Source: Marinilabiliaceae bacterium (GTDB taxonomy: Bacteria > Bacteroidota > Bacteroidia > Bacteroidales > Marinilabiliaceae). Taken from it: 32,439 bases of DNA. The notes beneath the pieces are model-generated. The model made no database searches. It had not been told where the DNA came from and was given only the letters and a program-made list of their open reading frames with translations. The position numbers were made by a program, and so were the translations under genes. Positions 18,139-27,926 of the stretch are shown piece by piece. Within the stretch, counting starts at the first letter, position 1. Each line of letters begins with the position of its first letter. Location of the stretch: assembly GCA_029933425.1 (NCBI GenBank), contig JAOZOF010000006.1, positions 2,866 to 35,304 on the forward strand, read 5' to 3'.

Positions 18139-20043
18139 ATGGATAAATATCACGAAATATTAAAGAAGTATTGGGGTTACGATGAGTTCCGGCCACTCCA
18201 GCATGATATTATCCGTTCGGTAGCAGAAGGAAAGGACACTCTGGGACTGATGCCTACCGGTGGTGGAAAGTCGATCACATTTCAGGTGCCTGCACTTGCT
18301 CAGGAAGGATTGTGTCTCGTTATCACTCCTCTTATTGCTTTGATGAACGATCAGGTGAAAAATCTGCAAAATAAGGGTATCAAAGCTTTAGCCGTTCATT
18401 CGGGCCTTACAAAAAAAGAGATAGACATTACGCTTGATAACTGTATTCATGGTGACTTTAAGTTTTTATATCTGTCGCCGGAGCGCCTGGGGAGTGATAT
18501 GTTTCGTAAGAAGCTGGAACACATGAATGTGAGCATGATCACCGTTGACGAGGCACATTGTATTTCGCAGTGGGGTTATGATTTTCGTCCGTCATACAGG
18601 CTGATCGCCGGAGTACGTGAAATGTTTCCCGAGGTCCCCGTTTTGGCATTGACGGCAACAGCCACACCCGAAGTTGTTGATGATATTCAGGAGCAGTTGA
18701 AATTCAGGCAGAAAAATGTTTTCAGAAAAAGTTTTTTTCGTTCCAATCTGGCTTATGTTGTCCGAAAGACAGAAGCCAAAGAGGATATGTTAATAAAAAT
18801 ACTAAAGAGTGTAGGGGGTAGTGGAATCGTTTATGTCAGAAGCCGGAAAAAGACGAAAGAGTATGCAAAAATGCTTGTCGATAACGGTATCAGCGCTTCA
18901 TATTTTCATGCTGGACTGAAACCTGAAGTGAAAAATGAGCGTCAGCATTACTGGACTGAGGGCAGGATACGGATAATGGTATCGACCAATGCTTTTGGGA
19001 TGGGTATTGATAAACCTGATGTGAGGATCGTAGTACACATGACAGCCCCTGATTCAGTTGAGGCCTATTTTCAGGAGGCAGGCAGGGCAGGTCGTGACGG
19101 GAAAAAGTCGTACGCAGTTCTTTTATGGTCGGGCCATGATAAGGCATCGCTTAACAGGATGCTTGCAAACTCTTTTCCTGAGCCTGATACCATTAAAAGG
19201 GTCTATGATGCTCTGGGTAATTATCTGGAAATAGCAGCAGGACACGGGGAAGGAGCTGCCTTCGATTTTAATCTCGGTAAGTTCTGCAGTGCATTTAAGT
19301 TCAATATCCTGACGGCATACAACAGTCTGAAAATACTTCACCTGGCAGGATACATTGACTACACCGAAGATCTTCAGTTGCCATCCAGGGTTCATATTAC
19401 TGCCACGCGTGAAGACCTGTATAAGGTACAGGTGGCAAACGAAGACCTCGATCTTTTCATCAAGCTTTTGTTGAGATCTTACACAGGGTTATTTACCCAA
19501 TATGTAGCTATCAATGAGGAAATGCTTGCCGAAAGGCTGCATGTTTCCCGTAACGATGTTTACAATTATCTGAAGCGTATGGCTCTGATGAAGCTGATAG
19601 AGTATAATCCACAGAAGAAAACTCCGCTGATAACATTTGTTCGTGACAGGCAGGAAATAAAATATGTGGAACTGAAAAAAGAGATATACGAGGAAAGACG
19701 CAAAAGACTGGAGAAGAGAATAAATTCGATCGTTGATTATGCAACCACAGATCATATCTGCCGGAGCAGGCAACTTCTTAAATATTTCGGCGAATCATCT
19801 TCGGATAATTGCGGAATTTGTGATGTTTGTATCGATCGTAAAAAGTCAGGTATAAACGGAGAAGAGTTTGAAAAGATAAAAGCCGGGGTGGAAGATGTTC
19901 TGATAAAGGAGCCTGTTTCACGTGATGAACTTTATTCCCGCTTGAAATCAAAAAAAGAAGATATTGAAAAGGTCTTACATTGGCTCGAAGAGTATGACGT
20001 TGTGAGAGAAAATGAAGAGGGGCTACTTGTCTTAAACCGGTAA
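18139..20043 (+). CDS. recQ: ATP-dependent DNA helicase RecQ (helicase plus RQC zinc region, no evident HRDC)
   Basis: MPTGGGKSITFQVPAL, VDEAHCISQWGYDFRPSYR, ATATPEVVDDI, FGMGIDKPDVRIVVHMTAPDSVEAYFQEAGRAGRDG, zinc-binding CRSRQLLKYFGESSSDNCGICDVC. Confidence 0.97.
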   Translation: MDKYHEILKKYWGYDEFRPLQHDIIRSVAEGKDTLGLMPTGGGKSITFQVPALAQEGLCLVITPLIALMNDQVKNLQNKGIKALAVHSGLTKKEIDITLDNCIHGDFKFLYLSPERLGSDMFRKKLEHMNVSMITVDEAHCISQWGYDFRPSYRLIAGVREMFPEVPVLALTATATPEVVDDIQEQLKFRQKNVFRKSFFRSNLAYVVRKTEAKEDMLIKILKSVGGSGIVYVRSRKKTKEYAKMLVDNGISASYFHAGLKPEVKNERQHYWTEGRIRIMVSTNAFGMGIDKPDVRIVVHMTAPDSVEAYFQEAGRAGRDGKKSYAVLLWSGHDKASLNRMLANSFPEPDTIKRVYDALGNYLEIAAGHGEGAAFDFNLGKFCSAFKFNILTAYNSLKILHLAGYIDYTEDLQLPSRVHITATREDLYKVQVANEDLDLFIKLLLRSYTGLFTQYVAINEEMLAERLHVSRNDVYNYLKRMALMKLIEYNPQKKTPLITFVRDRQEIKYVELKKEIYEERRKRLEKRINSIVDYATTDHICRSRQLLKYFGESSSDNCGICDVCIDRKKSGINGEEFEKIKAGVEDVLIKEPVSRDELYSRLKSKKEDIEKVLHWLEEYDVVRENEEGLLVLNR

Positions 20044-20080
20044 AAAAAGAGGCTGCCGTGATCAGCAACCTCTTTGTGTT
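20042..20080. terminator. Bidirectional terminator between convergent recQ and OmpP1/FadL gene
   Basis: AAAAAAAGAGGCTGC-CGTGATCA-GCAACCTCTTT, 9-position stem with one mismatch and a T7 run on the minus strand. Confidence 0.65.
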
Positions 20081-20098
20081 TGAGTTTTTGTTCTATCC

Positions 20099-21406
20099 CT
20101 AAAATGAGAAACTTGCTCCCAGAATTATCAGGTCTGTGGTCATGTCGTACGAAACATCACTTCCGGGTATTGCTCCGTAAGGATTCTCAGGTGTTATCAT
20201 CATTGGATTTAACATTTGTCCTGATGTTTTGTCTCCGCTCATTCCGTGATGATAAGTTGCATTAATAGCAACTTTATCTCCAATATTGAAGCCAACTCCT
20301 ACCTGAATGGCATTTTTGACTACTGCAGTTGCTGAAACGGAATACATTGCCAGTTCAGGGGGGATCGGATTACTGTTGTATGTGTACCCTAATCTTATTG
20401 GTAAAACTTTTATAAGTTTAAGTTGCAATCCCGCGGAAATGATACTGATGTCTTCCCAGCCAAAACCCGCAACTGAACCGTCGGGATATCCGTTCCCGGC
20501 AATTGTCCAGCCTTTTGCTTCAAAGCCATCTGTTCCTGAGTAAAACACTCTTCTGTAATCGATGGCAAGGTCAAACAGGTCTTTTGATAATCCTACACCT
20601 ACAGAAAATATTGCAGGGAAATTCATTTTAAAGTTGTTCTCGGGAGCTTCTGTACCATCAAGATAAGTGTTATTAAAAGTGTATTCACCAAAGTATTGTT
20701 GTGTTTTGTATGAAACACCGGCTTTAAATCCTTTATCTGCGCCATAGTATACTCCCACCTGGCCGCCGAAACCAAGTGCTGAAGCATTATCGGAATTCGG
20801 ATAACCTTTCTCCAAACTGGGTTGAGTTAAAGGATTAGGCTCGATCTTTAGTGACTCGTAGTTGAATACCGGCTCGATTCCAATGGATAATTTTTCTGTT
20901 ATGGCATAAGAGTATGTTACTCCTATCTGCATTAACATGTAAGATGATTTAATATGTCCGAAACCTCTCTGGCTTTGCGGGAAATTTATCGGGTTAGTGG
21001 AACTTTCCGGAAAATCAACACCAAAACCGCTTACACCGAATAAAGATATTCCGAAAGTGTGTTTGCTATCTTCTTTTCCGAAAACAACAGCTAACGACGG
21101 AAGAGGCGAGGGACCTAGTTCGCTGTCGGTACTTCCGCTCATAGGGCCGTTTTGTGTAGGTACAGTTGAGTAAAGAGTAGGAGATGAGAACATTAATCCT
21201 ACATCGACGGTGATGACTGTTTTGTCAAACTGTGATATGGCAGCTGAGTTCCATTGTAATGCTCCGTTAATATCGAGAGCCTGCCCGGTTGATGCACCAC
21301 CCATTGACATGTTAAATGCTCCTATTCCCTGCATCAGGTGTCCGGTTTGAGAGTAAGAGACAAATGTTATAAAAACTAATACTAAAAATAGTGTTAATCG
21401 TTTCAT
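20099..21406 (-). CDS. OmpP1/FadL-family outer membrane transport protein
   Basis: 435 aa. Signal peptide, then GHLMQGIGAFNMSMGGASTGQALDINGALQWNSAAISQF..; beta-barrel pattern; C-terminal Phe (LILGASFSF). Confidence 0.85.
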   Translation of the reverse strand: MKRLTLFLVLVFITFVSYSQTGHLMQGIGAFNMSMGGASTGQALDINGALQWNSAAISQFDKTVITVDVGLMFSSPTLYSTVPTQNGPMSGSTDSELGPSPLPSLAVVFGKEDSKHTFGISLFGVSGFGVDFPESSTNPINFPQSQRGFGHIKSSYMLMQIGVTYSYAITEKLSIGIEPVFNYESLKIEPNPLTQPSLEKGYPNSDNASALGFGGQVGVYYGADKGFKAGVSYKTQQYFGEYTFNNTYLDGTEAPENNFKMNFPAIFSVGVGLSKDLFDLAIDYRRVFYSGTDGFEAKGWTIAGNGYPDGSVAGFGWEDISIISAGLQLKLIKVLPIRLGYTYNSNPIPPELAMYSVSATAVVKNAIQVGVGFNIGDKVAINATYHHGMSGDKTSGQMLNPMMITPENPYGAIPGSDVSYDMTTDLIILGASFSF

Positions 21407-21628
21407 TTTTTCAAAATTTAAGTTGGAAAATAATAATGATTGAATTCTTTAATACTGCAAATATGGATAAAAATCTTTATTAAATAATGAATAATATCAT
21501 TAATTGTTGTATAACATAATATTCATCTTTGCTATCGGAATAAGAAATGCCTGTATGTCAGGGGAACACATCTGAGACTGAAACCACAGATATTTTTTGT
21601 ATTTTTACCGCTGATAAAAAAGTTGAGC

Positions 21629-22273
21629 ATGGAAGATGCATTCAGTCATGTGGTTTATTCGAAAAATGTGTTGGAGTTCGTAACGGTTTCCAATGAGTTC
21701 TGTAATTTTCTGGAACAGACCGGGGATCATCAAAAAAAGGATTTTATTGGAATAGCCCTGAAGATATTGCCATTGCTTTACCTTAAAGCTTCTATACTGC
21801 CGGGTACAGAGGAAGAGCTTGCCGATGAGTTCATTGAAAAAGCTGTGGATGAGGGATTGTATCAGCATATCCTCAATTCAGTAAGGGACAAGCTTGGACA
21901 ACATGATGATTATCTGGAAGTTTTTACAGCCGACATGCAGCATAGCGATATGCCGCTGAGCGCAAGTATTTCCGAAGATCTTGCCGATATCTATCAGGAT
22001 ATTAAGAATTTTATAGAAGCCTATAAAACGGCCGTTACTGAAATAATGAACGATGCATTGTTCGAGCTTACCAATAATTTTGAACTTTATTGGGGACAAA
22101 AGCTTGTTAATACCTTGAGGGCCTTACACAACGTTTATTACAGTGGTGATGATCTGACGGATGAAGAGCATAAAAAGGAAGAACATGTAGGGAAACGAAA
22201 TACCGATGAGTGGATCATAAGTAAGGTTCAGAAAATGTGGCAGGATGATAACGATGATCTTGAACAATTGTAA
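21629..22273 (+). CDS. DUF5063-like protein of unknown function
   Basis: MEDAFSHVVYSKNVLEFVTVSNEFCNFLEQT..; about 215 aa, acidic and helical. Conserved-looking neighbour of the exonuclease and methyltransferase. ATG 21629 is preferred over TTG 21623. Confidence 0.7.
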   Translation: MEDAFSHVVYSKNVLEFVTVSNEFCNFLEQTGDHQKKDFIGIALKILPLLYLKASILPGTEEELADEFIEKAVDEGLYQHILNSVRDKLGQHDDYLEVFTADMQHSDMPLSASISEDLADIYQDIKNFIEAYKTAVTEIMNDALFELTNNFELYWGQKLVNTLRALHNVYYSGDDLTDEEHKKEEHVGKRNTDEWIISKVQKMWQDDNDDLEQL

Positions 22274-22287
22274 GATGATCAATGTTA

Positions 22288-22303
22288 ATTCATTTAAATG
22301 AAT
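22288..22303. repeat. 16-bp perfect palindrome ATTCATTTAAATGAAT in the DUF5063-exonuclease gap
   Basis: Direct inspection. Outer arms AATGTT (22281-22286) and AACATT (22311-22316) are also complementary. Confidence 0.6.
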
Positions 22304-22335
22304 AATTAAAAACATTATAACGATAATAAGAATAA

Positions 22336-22944
22336 ATGCATACAAGCATAACCAAAGAAGAACTTGAAGAGTTACCTTTAGTGAAATTTACCGGTGAAAT
22401 AATTGTGGTTGACAGACCGGAACATTTCGACATAGTAGCAGAAGAGCTAAAGGAAGAGATAGTAATAGGATTTGATACTGAGACAAAACCATCATTCAAA
22501 AAAGGACAGAGGAATGAGGTTGCGCTGATACAGCTTGCAACTTCCGACAAAGCATACCTGATAAGATTGAACAGAACCGGAATGAACGGTAAACTACTTT
22601 CTCTTTTATCCGATCCTGATGTCATAAAAGTGGGGGTGGGTATCCGTGACGACCTGAGGGCCCTTAAGAGATTGCGTGAGTTTGAGCCTGCCGGATTCGT
22701 AGAGATACAGGATATGGCCCAGGAGGCCGGATTAGAGAATATCAGTCTGAAAAAACTTGCCGCACTGGTGATGAAGGTAAGGGTGAGCAAGCGGCAACGG
22801 TTGTCGAACTGGGAGGCCGATAATCTTACAGAGAGTCAGCTAAACTATGCAGCCACAGATGCATGGGCCGCACTGATGATCTACGACGGACTGAATAAAA
22901 AATTTCCTGAACTCAGTGTTAAAACAATAAATAAAGTTCAGTGA
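22336..22944 (+). CDS. 3'-5' exonuclease, RNase D-like (DEDDy)
   Basis: VIGFDTETKPSF (Exo I), VGVGIRDDLRAL (Exo II), LNYAATDAWAALMIYDGL (Exo III, Y-x3-D). Confidence 0.93.
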   Translation: MHTSITKEELEELPLVKFTGEIIVVDRPEHFDIVAEELKEEIVIGFDTETKPSFKKGQRNEVALIQLATSDKAYLIRLNRTGMNGKLLSLLSDPDVIKVGVGIRDDLRALKRLREFEPAGFVEIQDMAQEAGLENISLKKLAALVMKVRVSKRQRLSNWEADNLTESQLNYAATDAWAALMIYDGLNKKFPELSVKTINKVQ

Positions 22945-22990
22945 TCCGGTTAATATTTCGTATACCGATTATCTAAAATAAATATCCGAT

Positions 22991-24178
22991 ATGTCAGATC
23001 TGCCAATTGTTATACTAAAATCAGGTAAGGATCAGAGTGTTCGCCGTTTTCATCCCTGGGTGTTTTCTGGTGCTATAAAAAAGATCAAAGGAAATGTCAG
23101 AGAAGGTGATCTTGTGGCTGTTTACGATAATAAAGATGAATTCCTTGCCATAGGCCATTATCAGATCGGTTCCATCGCAGTTCGTATCCTGACTTTCAAG
23201 GAAGAGGAGATCGATGCAGAATTCTGGAAAAGAAAGATAGAAACGGCATACATATTACGTAAGGAGATAGGTCTGGCAGATAATGAACAAACAAATTCTT
23301 ATCGGCTTGTAGGTGCTGAAGGTGACGGAATGCCCGGTCTGATAATCGATTTTTACAACGGAACTGCGGTTGTTCAGATGCACTCGGTAGGAATGTATCT
23401 TATTCAGGATATTCTGGTAGATGCTTTGAAGGAAGTGTTGGGAGATAAGCTGAAAGCCGTTTACAATAAATCGGAAGGCAGTCTGCCGTTCAAAGCAAAT
23501 CTGAATCCGGTGAATGACTATGTGTGGGGAAAGCCGGAATCCAAGATCGCACTTGAGAATGGTCTGAAGTTCCATGTTGACTGGGAGAAAGGGCAGAAAA
23601 CGGGTTTTTTCATCGATCAGCGGGAGAACAGAGCTTTACTTGAAAAATATGCAAAAGGCAAGGATGTTCTGAATATGTTCTGTTATACGGGTGGATTCTC
23701 ATTTTATGCAATGCGTGGTGGCGCCAAAAGCGTCCATTCCGTCGACAGTTCGGAAAGGGCTATAAGCATTACGGATAAGAATGTGGAGTTGAATTTTCCG
23801 GGAGATGAAAGGCACAGTTCATTTGCGATGGATGCCTTCAAATATCTTGAAAATGCAAAAGATAAGTATGACCTGATAATCCTTGACCCGCCGGCATTTG
23901 CAAAACATCAGAATGTGGTGCATAACGCATTGCAGGGGTACAAGAGGTTAAATGCCATTGCGTTTGAGCAGATCAGACCGGGAGGAATAGTTTTCACATT
24001 CTCCTGTTCCCAGGTAGTGAATAAGGACATGTTTCGCAAAATGGCATTTTCGGCAGCAGCCAGGGCAGGTCGTCAGGTTCGTATACTGCACCAACTGACG
24101 CAGCCGGCTGATCATCCCATAAGCATTTACCATCCCGAAGGAGAATATTTGAAGGGATTGGTATTGCAGATTTTATAA
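22991..24178 (+). CDS. Class I SAM-dependent 23S rRNA (cytosine-C5) methyltransferase, RlmI-like with PUA domain
   Basis: PUA-like N-terminus RRFHPWVFSGAIKKIKGNVREGDLVAVYD; FFIDQRENRALL; VLNMFCYTGGFSFYAMRGGAKSVHSVDSS; DLIILDPPAFAK; FTFSCSQ. Confidence 0.94.
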   Translation: MSDLPIVILKSGKDQSVRRFHPWVFSGAIKKIKGNVREGDLVAVYDNKDEFLAIGHYQIGSIAVRILTFKEEEIDAEFWKRKIETAYILRKEIGLADNEQTNSYRLVGAEGDGMPGLIIDFYNGTAVVQMHSVGMYLIQDILVDALKEVLGDKLKAVYNKSEGSLPFKANLNPVNDYVWGKPESKIALENGLKFHVDWEKGQKTGFFIDQRENRALLEKYAKGKDVLNMFCYTGGFSFYAMRGGAKSVHSVDSSERAISITDKNVELNFPGDERHSSFAMDAFKYLENAKDKYDLIILDPPAFAKHQNVVHNALQGYKRLNAIAFEQIRPGGIVFTFSCSQVVNKDMFRKMAFSAAARAGRQVRILHQLTQPADHPISIYHPEGEYLKGLVLQIL

Positions 24179-24214
24179 ATAATTTACAAACAATAGAGAT
24201 AAAAACATATAATT

Positions 24215-25456
24215 TTGGAATTCAAAGATTTTAATTTTTCACCTTCCATACTTGAAGGGCTTGAAGCAATGCGTTTTGAAAAAGCCACACCGGTTCAGGA
24301 GAAGACGATTCCGGTGATAATGGAAGGCAAAGATCTGATAGCATGTGCTCAGACAGGAACAGGGAAAACGGCCGCTTACCTTCTGCCTCTTTGTAATGAT
24401 TTGCTTGAAAAGGAACATCACGGAGTTAAGGCATTGATACTTGTACCCACAAGGGAGCTTGCCATACAGATCGATCAGCAGATGGAGGGATTCGGGTATT
24501 TTCTTCCTGTGTCGTCAACTGCCATTTATGGCGGGAATGACTCTAAAGAGTGGGCGCGGCAAAAGATCGCTCTTACAACAGGAAGCGATATCGTGATAGC
24601 TACGCCGGGTCGTATGTTACAGCATATCACGATGGGATATGTTGATTTCAGTACCGTGGAATATCTTATACTTGATGAGGCTGACAGGATGCTCGACATG
24701 GGATTTTATGACGACATCATGAAAGTTACCAAGCATATTCCCGAAAAACGTCAGACACTGATGTTCTCGGCAACCATGCCGCCTAAGATAAGGGAACTTG
24801 CCAAAAAGATACTTACCGATCCTGCCGAAGTGAATATCGCTATTTCGAAACCTGCCGAGGGAATTCTTCAGGCAGCTTACATGGTTTATGATACACAGAA
24901 GATACCATTGCTTAATTTGCTTCTGAAGGAAAAAGACCTGCCCAGTATCCTTATCTTTTCTTCACGAAAGCAGACGGTGAAAGAGATAGTACAGTCGTTA
25001 AGACGTAACGGGTTCAATGCCGATGCAATTCACTCCGACCTGGAACAGGCAGAGCGTGAAGAGGTATTGAGGGAATTCAGGAACAGAAATGTTCAGATAC
25101 TTGTTGCAACCGATATTATTGCACGGGGTATCGATATCGAAAAGATAGATCTTGTGATAAACTATGATGTACCAAGGGATGCCGAGGATTATGTGCATCG
25201 CGTGGGACGAACTGCAAGAGCATCAACTCAGGGTGTGGCAATAACCCTGATCAATGAGACAGATCAAAAGGATTTTTACGATATAGAAAGGCTGATAGAA
25301 AAGGATGTTTACAAAATACCTTTGCCTTCTGAAATAGGAGAAGGTCCTGAATACAGAGCTCCTGAAATGCATAAAAGGAAAAAACATAAAAAAGATAAAG
25401 GGACCGGATTTAAAAAGAAGAAGTTTACAAAGAAGAGAAAGGATAACAAAAAATAA
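24215..25456 (+). CDS. DEAD-box RNA helicase (RhlE-like) with Lys-rich C-terminal tail, TTG start
   Basis: ATPVQEKTIPVIMEGKDLIACAQTGTGKTAAYLLPL; VPTRELAIQ; LDEADRMLDMGF; MFSATMPPKI; ARGIDIEKIDLVINYDVPRDAEDYVHRVGRTARA. No in-frame upstream ATG in the short gap. Confidence 0.96.
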   Translation: MEFKDFNFSPSILEGLEAMRFEKATPVQEKTIPVIMEGKDLIACAQTGTGKTAAYLLPLCNDLLEKEHHGVKALILVPTRELAIQIDQQMEGFGYFLPVSSTAIYGGNDSKEWARQKIALTTGSDIVIATPGRMLQHITMGYVDFSTVEYLILDEADRMLDMGFYDDIMKVTKHIPEKRQTLMFSATMPPKIRELAKKILTDPAEVNIAISKPAEGILQAAYMVYDTQKIPLLNLLLKEKDLPSILIFSSRKQTVKEIVQSLRRNGFNADAIHSDLEQAEREEVLREFRNRNVQILVATDIIARGIDIEKIDLVINYDVPRDAEDYVHRVGRTARASTQGVAITLINETDQKDFYDIERLIEKDVYKIPLPSEIGEGPEYRAPEMHKRKKHKKDKGTGFKKKKFTKKRKDNKK

Positions 25457-25569
25457 GATCCGCATTTTAAGCAGTAAATATTTTCAGATAACTCAACATT
25501 AAACAATTTATTTGTTTTGTTGTAATAAATATATTCGATATTGTTTTTCAAAACTAAACCCGATCGACA

Positions 25570-27903
25570 ATGAAAATATTCAAATTGGCAATAATATTCT
25601 TTTTGTTGTTAATGGCTTCTTTCGATGGTCATTCACAAGAAAAAAAGTCCCGGCCTAAAATCGGAGTGGTGCTCAGCGGTGGAGGTGCAAAGGGAATTGC
25701 TCATATTGGTATCCTGAAAGCTCTTGAAGAAGAAGGCATAAGACCCGATTTTATTGTAGGAACAAGTATGGGAAGTATAATCGGCGGACTGTATTCCATA
25801 GGCTATTCTGCCGATCAGCTTGATTCTATAATCAAGGAAATTGACTGGGACCTGGTGCTTTCGAACAATATTCCATACAACTATATTTCATTTGAAGAAA
25901 AGGAATACTATAACCGGTTTCTTGTTTCCCTCTCTTTCAAGGACGGGAAACTCGAAATCCCTTCCGGAATGATAGAGGGACAAATGCTGGGTCAGGTTCT
26001 CAATCGTTATGCCTGGCCTGCCATGAAATATGATAATTTCGACGAATTTCCCATTCCTTTCCGTTGTGTTGCAACTGATGTTAGTACCGGTGAACCCATT
26101 GTTTTTAAAGATGGTTCGCTTGCCGAGGCACTCAGGGCAAGTATGGCTATTCCAACGGTTTTTACTGCTGCCGATCTTGATACAACTCTTGCTGTTGATG
26201 GTGGTATACTCGATAACTTCCCGGTGGATGTGGTACTCAAAATGGGTGCTGATTATGTGATCGGTGTAAATGTTTCGGATGAGGGACTTGAAAAGGCAAA
26301 AGATATCGGCAGTATGACAGGTATACTTATGCAGGTTGCCATGTTCCCGAGTTTGAAAAAAGTAAAGGACGACATCAGTAAGTGTGATATTTACATCAAA
26401 CCGGATCTCAAAAATTATTCAACGGGAAGTTTCAGCAGTTATAAGGAGATACTTAAATTAGGTTATGTTGCCGGAGAGAAAGCCAGACCTGAATTTCATG
26501 AGCTGGCAAAAAAGCTTAAAGAGCAAAGTCCGCCTCCTTCAGGAGTTACTCTATCAGTTAAACCGATCTATATCTCGAACATAATTCTCCGGGGAAATCG
26601 TCATGTCAGTGAGAAACTGATATACGGTAAATTAGGGATAAAAGCAGGAGAAACAGTATCCCGTAAAAAGATTGAAACAGGCATCAATCAGATATATGGA
26701 ATAAATGCTTTTAAAAAAGTTGGTTACCAGATTGAAAAACTGCCGAATGAAGATAAATACAACTTAATTGTGCAGGTTCACGAAGAGCAACCTGCAGCAA
26801 TAAAAGCATCGGTACATTACGATAATTTGTTTTCGGCAGGTATTGTCGTTAATACCACTTTGAGAAATCTGCTTGGCAAATCATCCAGAATGATTGCGGA
26901 AACTGATATCTCTCAAAGTCCGAAGGTACTTTTCAGTTATCTGAAATATCTCGGTAAAAAGCAGCGGGTAGCAGGATTGATCAGGTATAATTTTATGAAC
27001 GAGCAGGTGCCGGAATATGAGAACGGCAAGTTAAGTGATATAGGAACATCGACATACAATGAATTTCTGGGAGGGATACTTCTGACCCAGTCTTTGAAAA
27101 ACAGCTTTATGGCAGGTGTTAAATACAAGACAGGAAAAGAAAAGCTGAAGTTCTGGAATAATTTTCCGGAAGGTATAAACAATATGAGAATTAATCAGTT
27201 CATTGGTGAAATGACATATGATTACAATACTCTAAATGACCGGAACTATCCTACCGGTGGGACAGAGGTTGCAGTGTTTGCCGATGTTTATTTTAACAGC
27301 TATTATAGTATAAATTTTGATGACGGGGTAGATACAATATATATTAACGATCCTGATTTAGGTGATGTTCCTTTGACAGAGAAGGATTTCAACGAATATA
27401 TTGTTAATCCGCTTATCCCTAATTCGTATGCAAGGTTTCAGTTTAAATATTATGAATACATAAGAGTGAGGCCGTCTTTTCAAATAATTCCTACAGCTCA
27501 GTTAGGGATGACCATGTCGGATGTTGATGAGGGTTTGTTCGATAATTTCCGTATAGGAGGTATTCAAATGGTACATGCTGATGATGTGCCTTTTATGGGA
27601 CTTAACTACAGTGAGATAAGCGATGAGAACTTCCTGTCAGCCGGCTTATTCCTGCAAAATATTTTTTTCAGAAATATTTTTTTGAAATACGGGATCAATT
27701 ATTTATTGCATCATGAGTATGTTCCCCTATCTGACTTTAGCCAATTTGAGTTTAACAGTGACAATAACTTGTTCGGATTTGGATTGGAATTAACATATAA
27801 AAGTATTCTGGGCCCGGTAAGCGTAGGCCTTAGCTCCAATTCTACGGATAAAAAAGCAAGATGGTATATTTCAATCGGTTATTCACTAAACTACAAAGAC
27901 TGA
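25570..27903 (+). CDS. Patatin-like phospholipase fused to POTRA/BamA-type beta-barrel (type Vd autotransporter-like)
   Basis: 777 aa. Signal peptide; VLSGGGAKGIAHIGILKALEEEGIRPDFIVGTSMGSIIGGLY (oxyanion loop and GxSxG); LAVDGGILDNFPVDV (DGG); POTRA-like IYISNIILRGNRHVSEKLIYGKLGIKAGETVSRKKIETGINQIYGINAFKKVGYQI; C-terminal barrel. Confidence 0.93.
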   Translation: MKIFKLAIIFFLLLMASFDGHSQEKKSRPKIGVVLSGGGAKGIAHIGILKALEEEGIRPDFIVGTSMGSIIGGLYSIGYSADQLDSIIKEIDWDLVLSNNIPYNYISFEEKEYYNRFLVSLSFKDGKLEIPSGMIEGQMLGQVLNRYAWPAMKYDNFDEFPIPFRCVATDVSTGEPIVFKDGSLAEALRASMAIPTVFTAADLDTTLAVDGGILDNFPVDVVLKMGADYVIGVNVSDEGLEKAKDIGSMTGILMQVAMFPSLKKVKDDISKCDIYIKPDLKNYSTGSFSSYKEILKLGYVAGEKARPEFHELAKKLKEQSPPPSGVTLSVKPIYISNIILRGNRHVSEKLIYGKLGIKAGETVSRKKIETGINQIYGINAFKKVGYQIEKLPNEDKYNLIVQVHEEQPAAIKASVHYDNLFSAGIVVNTTLRNLLGKSSRMIAETDISQSPKVLFSYLKYLGKKQRVAGLIRYNFMNEQVPEYENGKLSDIGTSTYNEFLGGILLTQSLKNSFMAGVKYKTGKEKLKFWNNFPEGINNMRINQFIGEMTYDYNTLNDRNYPTGGTEVAVFADVYFNSYYSINFDDGVDTIYINDPDLGDVPLTEKDFNEYIVNPLIPNSYARFQFKYYEYIRVRPSFQIIPTAQLGMTMSDVDEGLFDNFRIGGIQMVHADDVPFMGLNYSEISDENFLSAGLFLQNIFFRNIFLKYGINYLLHHEYVPLSDFSQFEFNSDNNLFGFGLELTYKSILGPVSVGLSSNSTDKKARWYISIGYSLNYKD

Positions 27904-27926
27904 TAAAAAGATCATAAAAGAACAGG

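Noticed and set aside
22290-22790. 166-aa minus-strand ORF opposite the 3'-5' exonuclease
   Set aside because: Ser-rich shadow translation opposite a CDS with intact DEDDy motifs.
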